Shown here: positions 1 to 7,430 of the stretch, in pieces | Layout: each line of letters starts with the position of its first letter | Position numbering within the stretch: position 1 is the first letter of the stretch | Assembly: GCA_003509235.1 (NCBI GenBank) | Contig: DONH01000032.1 | Coordinates: 1 to 9,668, forward strand | Source: Planctomycetaceae bacterium | Lineage (GTDB): Bacteria > Planctomycetota > Planctomycetia > Pirellulales > UBA1268 | DNA: 9,668 nt | Direction of reading: 5' to 3' | Program-made: the position numbers and the translations under genes | The notes under the pieces: generated by a model | What the model was told of the DNA's origin: nothing | Seen by the model: the letters and a program-made list of their open reading frames with translations, nothing else | The model's database searches: none

Positions 1-5
1 CTATA

Positions 6-48
6 CGAATCAGCCTGGATTACATGTCTGGGCTGGTTCGTTTTTTTT
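6..48 (+). terminator. Rho-independent terminator of a gene left of the window
   Basis: The 10-base arms at 6-15 (CGAATCAGCC) and 31-40 (GGCTGGTTCG) pair along their whole length, with one G-U pair, around a 15-base loop. Eight T residues follow at 41-48. This is the classic intrinsic terminator layout, and the T tract lies on the plus-strand side, so it should end a plus-strand transcript whose gene lies before position 1. That gene would be convergent with the operon in this window. On the minus strand the hairpin is not followed by a T tract, so it is unlikely to serve the operon. Confidence 0.85.
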
Positions 49-141
49 CGGTATGGAATCTTCTTAAACAAGCGATAGCCTGTCTGCGCAGGTACTTTCA
101 TTGAAAAAGAATGCGTGCTGTTTGAAAACGGCCCACTGGTT

Positions 142-170
142 GGAAGCCGATGTACATCGGAGTGGCTTCC
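142..170 (-). terminator. Hairpin just past the operon's last stop codon; possible weak terminator
   Basis: The 7-base arms GGAAGCC (142-148) and GGCTTCC (164-170) pair perfectly. Overlapping them is a perfect 14-base palindrome at 147-160 (CCGATGTACATCGG), so two alternative stems are possible. The hairpin starts 3 bases beyond the TGA of the cytochrome-WD40 gene. Read on the minus strand, the nearest T run (TTTT, about 125-128) is over ten bases past the stem, so it is not a textbook intrinsic terminator. It may help termination or protect the 3' end of the operon mRNA. Bases 49-141 show nothing else that I can support. Confidence 0.4.
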
Positions 171-172
171 TT

Positions 173-2260
173 TCACTCGGATGCACGACTAGTGATCTGT
201 GAAAAAGCAAGTTCATCTTGCCACTTTTTTAGACTTTTCTCACACGCTTTAAATTCCCCCACAAGACGGGCATGTTTGTCACTGAGCGTTTTTCGTTTTA
301 ATACTGCATTTTCCACCTGCTCATTGAGTTGTTTAACTTGTGAATTTACATCAGCAAGTTTTTTCTCTGCAGCCTTCTGCTCTTCAATAGCAGTCGCATT
401 TATCTCTCGTGATTCCTGAAGCTCCTGTTCAGCACGGACGACTAATGCCTGAGTTTCCATTAATGTCTTCTTTGCGGCAGTCAGGATCTTTCCAGCAACC
501 TCTTTTTCTGATGTTTCGTTCGTATCATTCACTGTCTTCTCAAGAGATGAGACTATTTCATTTGCCTTTTTTGCCTTAGTCTTTGCAACAACAAGTTGAG
601 ATTCTGCTGTCTTCACTCCAACAGCAGCTTTCTCTGTCAGAGCCTTCTTCTTTTTCTGCTCGGCACCCAAATCACCGAGACTTTTATTAGCTGCGGCAAG
701 CTGGGAGACAAGATTCGCCTCAGCCTTTACTGCCTTTTCTTTTTCTAGCAGAACCTCTTGCTCTTTCTTTTTTAAAGCAACAGTTGCTTTCTTGGCACGA
801 TCTACGCGTTGCAAAAGTGGCTCTGGATTGGAATCAAGTACGCCTAGCTGTGCTGGTTTAGCAATGTCATAAACCGTAATTTGACCCGACCAGTCTCCTG
901 CAAGCACGAGGGGATTCCCTGAGGTGACTGCCACTTTTGTGCCAATATCCGGAAGAGTTCCTAGTTCCTTCTCAAGGCTACCATCAGCTTTCCATACTTT
1001 TACTTTTCGATCGCGACCCGTTGATACAAGACGCCCATCGTTGAGCCACCTTACATCGGTTGTTCCACCACCATGGGCAGACCAGGACTTCAACTTCTTA
1101 GCAGCATCGGCTTCCCAAAGATGAATCGTGCCGTCTTCGGACGCTGTTGCGAGTACAATCCCGTCTGCTCGCCAGTCAATCGCAGTGACACCAGCTTTTT
1201 GACCTTTGAGATCACCCCAATGACGGGCACCAAAAGACTCCCACAAAAAAAGATTACCTGCCCGATCACCTGTCGCGAGTAGCACGCTATCAGGAGAAAA
1301 AGCCACACTGGTTATCCAGTCCGTGTGTTTTGTTATTTCACTTTCGACGGCACCATTTGCTGTCTGAAGAAGACGTACAACCTTCGCCGACCCTCCCAAA
1401 GCAACCAGACGTTGATCAGCAGACAGATCCGCAGCCAATACCTCGTCAAACTCATCACCGAGTTCCATTACTCGCTGAGCACTGGCTACATCCCAAATCA
1501 CCACACGACCACTTTTGGCTGCAATACCTCCTCCCGAAAGAAGAAGTTTTGCACTCCGAGAAAAACGAAGGTTCGTACACTCGCCCTCGGGAAAAGGCAG
1601 TACACCAATACATTCACGTGTCTGTGGCTGGAACAATAGAACTTGCTGGCTACTTCCAACTGCCACCAGGTCACCATGAGGCGAGGCGTCGAGCGACCGA
1701 ATTGTTGTTGGCCGCAGTCCGTGGAAACATGGCTCAAGTGACAAGCGCGGTGGCATAATCGGTGGGCCGCTGGGCTTCACAATTGAACCTGAATCAAGAG
1801 CAAGCGAAGAACTTGCCTTCTGAGCAACAGGCTTTGCCCCATCCCGCTCAATAATTCCACCAGCTATCCATTCTTTTATCACCTTCAACATCGCATCAGG
1901 AATGCGATCAGCATCTGGTGGCATAACAGGCTCAACCTCATGGCTAGCAACTAACCATAAATAGCTATCATCAGGATCCCCGGCAACGACGACATCACCC
2001 GAATTACCGCCGGCCATCATTTGCTGGTAGCTTGTCAAATCTAGCCCGCCAGCCTTCCGGTCTGCATTGTGACAACTGCAACACTTCTCACGAAAAACTG
2101 GTAAGACGTGATCTTCGTACGTTGGAGGCTTGTCCTCCGCTATTGCTGTTGATGCCAAAAAAAGAGATGCATAGAGCACAGCATTCAGCAACCGCCACGT
2201 ACGCGAATATGGCAATCCTCGCCGATCATTTCTTTTCATCGGATTGAAATATTTATTCAT
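173..2260 (-). CDS. Secreted PSCyt1 c-type cytochrome fused to WD40 propeller and C-terminal coiled coil
   Basis: This 695-residue protein is probably exported by Sec. A basic N-terminus and a hydrophobic stretch (about 24-41) end at an AIA/ED cleavage site near residue 41. Residues 48-135 match the planctomycete cytochrome domain PSCyt1: haem motif CCSCH at 60-64, then GGLDL, then VMPP with Met113 as likely distal ligand, and the closing WIAGG. Residues about 186-466 form some seven WD40-type repeats, the clearest ending in VIWD, FLWE, HLWE, KVWK and TVYD, enough for one propeller. Residues about 481-685 are rich in Ala, Lys, Glu and Gln and predict a long coiled coil. It is the last gene of the operon, 55 bp after the DUF1549/DUF1553 gene. 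The ATG has only a weak GAGA ribosome site (2271-2274); Met8 is an alternative that keeps the signal peptide. A redox or scaffold role is inferred; substrate unknown. Confidence 0.88.
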   Translation of the reverse strand: MNKYFNPMKRNDRRGLPYSRTWRLLNAVLYASLFLASTAIAEDKPPTYEDHVLPVFREKCCSCHNADRKAGGLDLTSYQQMMAGGNSGDVVVAGDPDDSYLWLVASHEVEPVMPPDADRIPDAMLKVIKEWIAGGIIERDGAKPVAQKASSSLALDSGSIVKPSGPPIMPPRLSLEPCFHGLRPTTIRSLDASPHGDLVAVGSSQQVLLFQPQTRECIGVLPFPEGECTNLRFSRSAKLLLSGGGIAAKSGRVVIWDVASAQRVMELGDEFDEVLAADLSADQRLVALGGSAKVVRLLQTANGAVESEITKHTDWITSVAFSPDSVLLATGDRAGNLFLWESFGARHWGDLKGQKAGVTAIDWRADGIVLATASEDGTIHLWEADAAKKLKSWSAHGGGTTDVRWLNDGRLVSTGRDRKVKVWKADGSLEKELGTLPDIGTKVAVTSGNPLVLAGDWSGQITVYDIAKPAQLGVLDSNPEPLLQRVDRAKKATVALKKKEQEVLLEKEKAVKAEANLVSQLAAANKSLGDLGAEQKKKKALTEKAAVGVKTAESQLVVAKTKAKKANEIVSSLEKTVNDTNETSEKEVAGKILTAAKKTLMETQALVVRAEQELQESREINATAIEEQKAAEKKLADVNSQVKQLNEQVENAVLKRKTLSDKHARLVGEFKACEKSLKKWQDELAFSQITSRASE

Positions 2261-2315
2261 TGATTTGCATTCTCAAAACGTGGCTCAGCGTCAAATGAGA
2301 CCAAGGCTTGAGCAA

Positions 2316-4820
2316 CTAATGGTTAAATATAAATTCAGGTGAATTTAAGAGTGCCCAGAAAACATCTTCGAGAGCCTGCTTACGTCCAGCACCGGCCTGA
2401 ACGGCTACGAGTGTCTCGACACGCTCTCGTTCCTGGGGAAATCTTCCGTAGCATCGAACAAAGAGTTCGTCAATAATTTCAGTATCGGGTCGCCCTTCTT
2501 TAATCCAACGATCAATGACGCCACCCTGCTGAATTCTCTGATTCCCAACATCTCCATTGAGCAGATGGAGTGCCTGCGAAAGACTTGGATCCATACTCAC
2601 TGCGCAGGAACAGACATCTTCCCGAGTCGCCCTTCCGAAAGTGGTTAAAAAATATGTTGATGTACGACCATCGGCTACCTGAACCGCTCGTGCTCCTTCA
2701 GGAAGACCTGGAAACTTGTTTTTTGTTTCGGTTACCTGAGCGAGAATATCGAGGAGCACCTCTGCCCGAATTCGTCGTACGGCCGAATGTGAGAAATTTG
2801 AGTTATCAAGCAGGTTCGTATCATTCGTATCACACTCTCGCTGATAGGTTTTTGAATTCACGATCTCCCTGACAAGCTCTCTGAAATCCCACTCTGACTT
2901 TACGAGATGGCTTGCCAGAGCATCAAGCAACGGGCCATTTACTGGTGGATTGCTGACACGAAAATCATCCGGCTCATGCACAATGCCTCTGCCAAAAAAA
3001 TGTGTCCACACCAGGTTGGCAATGCGTTTTGCAAAAAATGGATTTTTAGATGATACCAGCCACTCTGCAACAGCTTCTCGCCTGTCTCCATTCGTAACTT
3101 CTGCTTTACCGCCTCCCAAATATTTTGGTGCTACCGTCTGGCCCGACACAGGATGCTTCATCCCACCACCACCAGAGTTGTAGATGATGGTCTCCCGTGG
3201 ATCATCTGCCCGCTTTCTCCCAATTTGGGCAAAAAAGGCCGCGAACCCGTAGTAGTCGTCCATTGTCCATCGATCAAATGGGTGATTATGACACTGCGCA
3301 CATTGAATTCGCATTCCCAAGAAGGCCTGTGCCACATTTTCGGTTAACTTCAGCGTATCTCTCTCGGCCTGATAGTAATTGGTTGGAGGATTTTCAAAGG
3401 TTCCACCTGAAGCCGTTATTAAATCGCGAACCATTTTATTAAGCGGCTGATTCGAGGCAATACGACGATCAAGCCATTGGTGGTACAGCAAGGCACCTTT
3501 CTTATCCACAATATTATTGATTGAACGGATCTGTAGAATTTCTGCCCATTTCATTACCCAAAGGTCAACAAATTCTTTTCGGCCGAGCAATCGCTCAACG
3601 TACTCCGATCTTTTATCTTGAGACTTGTCAGCAAGAAACTCGTTTCTCTCCTCTTCTGTTGGGAGAAGACCAACAAGATCAATAGTCACCCGACGTAAGA
3701 AAGTTTCATCATCACACACATTCGATGGTGCAATGCGAAGACTTTTAAGTTTCATATCAACGAGATCATCAACCCACGTATTTCCCTCTGATTCGGGATA
3801 CTCAAAGGTGAGATCCTTTGGAATCACCACTACTGGAACACCGACTGTGATTGTGTCGTATCGAGCCATTAAAAACGACTCTCCTCGTTGACTACTTGCA
3901 GCATTCCCAGAGGGTGTGATGGCGACAGATGAATCATTATTTGATCCGTACCATACGAGGTCTGTCACATCCCTATCAGTACCGTCTGAGAATCGAGCAA
4001 CTGCCACCAACTGCTGAGTAGCCTGCTTACCTTCAAGAAGAGTTGTGGGCGGGTAAAGATCGACTGCTTGTAATTTTGGAGCATCCTTGCCAGCATTTGG
4101 ATCGTCTTTCGCCCCTGCTGCAATCCACTGAACAAGCCGATCTGCAAGTTCACTATCTTTCTCGAAGCGCTTGCCACCTGTATGCGGGACTGCACCTATC
4201 GCTTTCTGAACTACGAGGCTCCCTTCTGGATTCGCAAGATTAATCCTGCGACCAGGCATTTCTCGTGTCAAACGATGGTAATCACCAGTCGGGTCGAAAC
4301 CGAATAAAGACAGTCGAAAACCATCTTTCCCCCGAGCTGCCCCATGACAACTCCCCATATTACACCCAGCACGTGCAAAAACCGGCATAACATCTAATCG
4401 AAAAGACAGTGGGGGCTTCTCTTCTGCCGAGCGAACACTCACTGGAAGTTTGACTTGGTGTCCTTCATACGTGACCACCAGCACTGTATCACCATCCTGC
4501 TTCGGAGTGAGCCGGAGCGATGTAGCGTTCTGACCGGCAACCCGTTCAAGCACAGCACATTCCGGATTCTGGAACGCCATCTTGGCAGAACCTGTGACGT
4601 CTTCAGTCACACTATCTTCGCGGATTGCCTGAACAATAATAGTCTGGAAATCTCGTGCTGAGTCGAGTTGAACTGCCGGCGGAAAAACATTTATTTCCCT
4701 GATTGTTTTTTCCTGAGCCCACAAAGACATTGTGGACACGCACAAACACACTGGCACCAAACACTTCAAAAGAACTTGATATCTCGCCGAGTGTGTGCCT
4801 GGTACAGATTGGTCTTTCAC
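2316..4820 (-). CDS. Secreted PSCyt2/PSD1 (DUF1549/DUF1553) protein with Ig-like domains and two haem motifs
   Basis: This 834-residue protein has a Sec signal peptide, with cleavage likely after Ala35 (SLWA/QE). Domains in order: a bacterial Ig-like (Big_2-type) domain about 40-130; a cytochrome-like segment about 138-237 with CNMGSCH at 153-159 (CX4CH spacing) and closing WIAAGA; a second Big_2-like domain about 250-334; DUF1549 (PSCyt2) about 345-535, with CAQCHNHPFD at 507-516 giving a normal CXXCH; and DUF1553 (PSD1) about 575-830, with VCSCA at 736-740 and QALHLLNG near 749. Length and order fit the long planctomycete DUF1549/DUF1553 proteins. The start is GTG, overlapping the upstream gene's TGA as GTGA, with a good AAGGGG site 7 bases before it, so translation is probably coupled. 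Haem attachment and electron transfer are inferred from the motifs; the reaction of this family is unknown. Confidence 0.92.
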   Translation of the reverse strand: MKDQSVPGTHSARYQVLLKCLVPVCLCVSTMSLWAQEKTIREINVFPPAVQLDSARDFQTIIVQAIREDSVTEDVTGSAKMAFQNPECAVLERVAGQNATSLRLTPKQDGDTVLVVTYEGHQVKLPVSVRSAEEKPPLSFRLDVMPVFARAGCNMGSCHGAARGKDGFRLSLFGFDPTGDYHRLTREMPGRRINLANPEGSLVVQKAIGAVPHTGGKRFEKDSELADRLVQWIAAGAKDDPNAGKDAPKLQAVDLYPPTTLLEGKQATQQLVAVARFSDGTDRDVTDLVWYGSNNDSSVAITPSGNAASSQRGESFLMARYDTITVGVPVVVIPKDLTFEYPESEGNTWVDDLVDMKLKSLRIAPSNVCDDETFLRRVTIDLVGLLPTEEERNEFLADKSQDKRSEYVERLLGRKEFVDLWVMKWAEILQIRSINNIVDKKGALLYHQWLDRRIASNQPLNKMVRDLITASGGTFENPPTNYYQAERDTLKLTENVAQAFLGMRIQCAQCHNHPFDRWTMDDYYGFAAFFAQIGRKRADDPRETIIYNSGGGGMKHPVSGQTVAPKYLGGGKAEVTNGDRREAVAEWLVSSKNPFFAKRIANLVWTHFFGRGIVHEPDDFRVSNPPVNGPLLDALASHLVKSEWDFRELVREIVNSKTYQRECDTNDTNLLDNSNFSHSAVRRIRAEVLLDILAQVTETKNKFPGLPEGARAVQVADGRTSTYFLTTFGRATREDVCSCAVSMDPSLSQALHLLNGDVGNQRIQQGGVIDRWIKEGRPDTEIIDELFVRCYGRFPQERERVETLVAVQAGAGRKQALEDVFWALLNSPEFIFNH

Positions 4821-7366
4821 TGTGCGGCCCCTTCAGTTTCTTTCACTGGACCATTTTGTGAAACCGACCGTGCCTGAATTCTCAATTGCTCACGACGTGA
4901 AACCTTTTTCTTCTGTTGCGTTGGCTTTGGTGGGTCCGGCTTTGGAGTGGCTGACACCTTCGCTGGCAGTGGCTTATCAATTCGAAATTCAGTTGCAGCC
5001 ATACGATGGATAATTTGGTGCCCCTCTTGAGGAACATGCACTTCACAGACAATGTTCGCGTGTCGACCAGCTGGCGCATCGGCTGCAACAGTGACTGGAA
5101 ACTCAATTTCTTTACTCTCTGAAGTAAAGATAAGAGGCTCCGCAGTTGTCTTGGCTGGAAGCCCAAGCAGCACAGCCTTTGCTTCACCTGTGAAGGCCGT
5201 CGGGACTGTTACCGTACCGGTGAAGGTCGTGTTCTGTCCTTGCTCTGTCATTCCCTTGTCTAATGCAACCTGAACAAATGGCTCGGCCACCGTGATTTTT
5301 ACAGGTTGAGACGATATGCGAATAGATGGACGACCTTTCGCACTTTCTCCCTGAAACGTCACCGTTGCAGATACAACAACGTCCCATTCCTGAAGTGGAG
5401 CCTTGTCACTCGCGTTAATCGGATACACAACTTCGCTTTTGTCAGCGGGCACATCAACTCCTGATGCAGCGCCGATCCCGGGTGGCTGAAAGGGAAAGAA
5501 TAATCGGACCTTTCCTTTAAACCCTTCATCCTTACGGACCCGAACCAGAAGATCTGCTTTACCATTTTTAACAAGTGGAACCGCAGGCTGGATGAGTTCC
5601 AGAGAAACTGGGACTTCTTCAACAACTGCCACGGGCATCTCTGTACTTCGACTGTATCGCCATGGCGTACGATTCGGATTGCCATGAATCATTTCGGTTC
5701 CCTGCTCCAGACCACCAAGCACCTTCGTTTGATCAGCCGCATCTACAGCACTATATTCAGCCATCGCCGCAGACAGCGGGGCATCCTCTGCCGCACTGAA
5801 CACAACAAAACTTCCAGGCGCACCGTTTCGAAAGTTCGGGCACTCCATAGAAATACCTTTTGGAAGATTCTCAGAAAGTAGTTTTAATTCACCACTGAAG
5901 TTACTACGCGAGGCGTTCAGGATTACAGCCGCGCGATTCCCACGTGGAACTTGAGGAAACAAGTCGTTCTGAGATTTTGTTTGAGACGGGGGCACTGAAA
6001 GTTTCACCAGAGGCACAATCGGCTCAACTTCGATCCACCAAACAAACATGTCTCCCCCGCGCTTCTGGTGATCACTCACACGAACTAGAAACGAGCCCTC
6101 TTCCGGGCTTGTTACATTCATCAAACTATCTGGACCACCCGAATCGTCATTCCCAGTTATTCGAGTATGCTTTTCGTTGTCCCGATACGCATTAAGCGTC
6201 AAATCAATCGGTGAGCCGAGACGTCTTCCATACCCTTTGACAGACCACTTTGAACCCTTTGGTGCCTCAATCCTTATCCAGTCCGTATCGTTTTCTTTTT
6301 CAAGCAAACCCCAAATTGCAGCCGGGGCAGGAACACGCGACTGCACGTCTGGCAAATCATTTGCATCTGACTCTCTGCTCACCGGAAGACTGGTTACCCT
6401 AAATGGGACTGCCTCTGCTGACGTAACACCGTCTCGTTCTGGATGAATCGAGAGCAGTTTGCTTATCTCTGAGGAAGCTTGAGCAAATTTTTTAGGAATC
6501 TTGATCTTCGACTCAAATTCTCCCGCCAAATCACCCAACCACTTCACAAGCACTTCCGACTCTGGGTTACCCCCAGGGGGAAGCGCAACGGACGGCGTTG
6601 GAAATCGGCCTAAATGAAGGAGGTAACTACACGCAGCATTACCACCGTATGCACTCTCTCGGATTCTCACGAAGTAGTTTCCTGACTCTGGCGCATTGAC
6701 CGCCAAGATCGCATCCTGTTCCATAAGGGGATGGTCATCACTTGCTGCAATCACAAATCCTGCCTCGTTAATCACATCGATATATGGATCAAAAGGCGTG
6801 TAATTAAGCCGTACAGCGTCAACGGCGACCGACAATCGCTGACCTCTTTCAAGTGGCACTCGGTAGCAGTCAACATCTTCTTGTCGAACGACACCAGAAA
6901 TGGTTAGCCCACCGGTTTCAGGAACCTGAATATCCTGTGCTGTGTCTGGGGTATTGTTTTTTGTTTTGGGATTCGACGTATTCGTCTCGATTTCAGTAAC
7001 TTGCGGAAAAGGTCCAACTCGAAAGGTACGAAGCGTCGAAAGACCTTTTTTGGTACGAACGCGAAAGCGGTGATTACCAAACGGCGCATCGTCTGGAACG
7101 ACAAGCGTTACTTTCAACTGTTTATCATTAATTGCCTCAATATTTTTTTGCTGAATTATTCCATCTTCGAAGAATATTTCTTGTGCCTCATGGAAATTTG
7201 TACCCGACACTAATACCTCAACTTCACTGCCACGCATAGCACCAGCTGGTGACACCGGACCGATCGCTGGAGCAGCCATACACAAAGGAGCAAGAAGCCA
7301 AAAACCGTAGAGAAGGAATAAGGCACCTGGTAGATTGAGAAAGATGTAACGTCTTTTTATTGCCAT
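4817..7366 (-). CDS. Secreted multidomain protein with TIG/IPT, pre-peptidase C-terminal (PPC) and Ig-like domains
   Basis: This 849-residue protein has a signal peptide (basic start, hydrophobic core about 8-29, cleavage near residues 32-34). Residues about 33-118 resemble a TIG/IPT Ig-like domain. About 139-252 is a PPC-type beta-sandwich (DVDCYRVPLERGQ, then the FDPYIDVINEAG and YFVRIRE strands). About 340-447 looks like a second PPC-like unit (DTDWIRIEAPKG, SFLVRVSD). About 450-798 holds further beta-rich, probably Ig-like segments. The tail from about 799 is rich in Pro and Lys, with a basic cluster at 819-825 and no membrane anchor. No catalytic motif is visible, so binding or scaffolding in the cell envelope is more likely than enzymatic action. 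It lies 64 bp after the DUF1501 gene and overlaps the next gene by 4 bp. The ATG is preceded by GGAAGGAAG, 11-14 bases upstream, which is rather far. Domain borders are approximate. Confidence 0.85.
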   Translation of the reverse strand: MAIKRRYIFLNLPGALFLLYGFWLLAPLCMAAPAIGPVSPAGAMRGSEVEVLVSGTNFHEAQEIFFEDGIIQQKNIEAINDKQLKVTLVVPDDAPFGNHRFRVRTKKGLSTLRTFRVGPFPQVTEIETNTSNPKTKNNTPDTAQDIQVPETGGLTISGVVRQEDVDCYRVPLERGQRLSVAVDAVRLNYTPFDPYIDVINEAGFVIAASDDHPLMEQDAILAVNAPESGNYFVRIRESAYGGNAACSYLLHLGRFPTPSVALPPGGNPESEVLVKWLGDLAGEFESKIKIPKKFAQASSEISKLLSIHPERDGVTSAEAVPFRVTSLPVSRESDANDLPDVQSRVPAPAAIWGLLEKENDTDWIRIEAPKGSKWSVKGYGRRLGSPIDLTLNAYRDNEKHTRITGNDDSGGPDSLMNVTSPEEGSFLVRVSDHQKRGGDMFVWWIEVEPIVPLVKLSVPPSQTKSQNDLFPQVPRGNRAAVILNASRSNFSGELKLLSENLPKGISMECPNFRNGAPGSFVVFSAAEDAPLSAAMAEYSAVDAADQTKVLGGLEQGTEMIHGNPNRTPWRYSRSTEMPVAVVEEVPVSLELIQPAVPLVKNGKADLLVRVRKDEGFKGKVRLFFPFQPPGIGAASGVDVPADKSEVVYPINASDKAPLQEWDVVVSATVTFQGESAKGRPSIRISSQPVKITVAEPFVQVALDKGMTEQGQNTTFTGTVTVPTAFTGEAKAVLLGLPAKTTAEPLIFTSESKEIEFPVTVAADAPAGRHANIVCEVHVPQEGHQIIHRMAATEFRIDKPLPAKVSATPKPDPPKPTQQKKKVSRREQLRIQARSVSQNGPVKETEGAAQ
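4828..4833 (-). promoter_or_regulatory. Ribosome binding site deciding a GTG start (DUF1549/DUF1553 gene)
   Basis: On the minus strand AAGGGG stands 7 bases before the GTG at 4818-4820. The next in-frame ATG is at codon 31 and would remove the signal peptide, so the GTG is the better start. The site lies inside the last codons of the upstream gene, as expected for translational coupling. Confidence 0.75.
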
Positions 7367-7430
7367 AAGAAAAATGACTTCCTTCCGAGAAACCTACAGG
7401 GGAACGTATTCACTTTGAGAGAATTCAGAT

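Noticed and set aside
500..820. Low-complexity, Lys/Ala/Glu-coding stretch that could look like a tandem repeat
   Set aside because: The bases show no regular repeat unit; the pattern is explained by the coiled-coil composition of the encoded protein.
1330..1758. Open frame of 142 codons on the plus strand opposite the WD40 region
   Set aside because: Antisense shadow of the propeller gene; no family resemblance and no ribosome site.
2282..2314. Possible stem between the DUF1549/DUF1553 gene and the cytochrome-WD40 gene
   Set aside because: Only about five base pairs with a long loop and no T tract; too weak to call a terminator or processing site.
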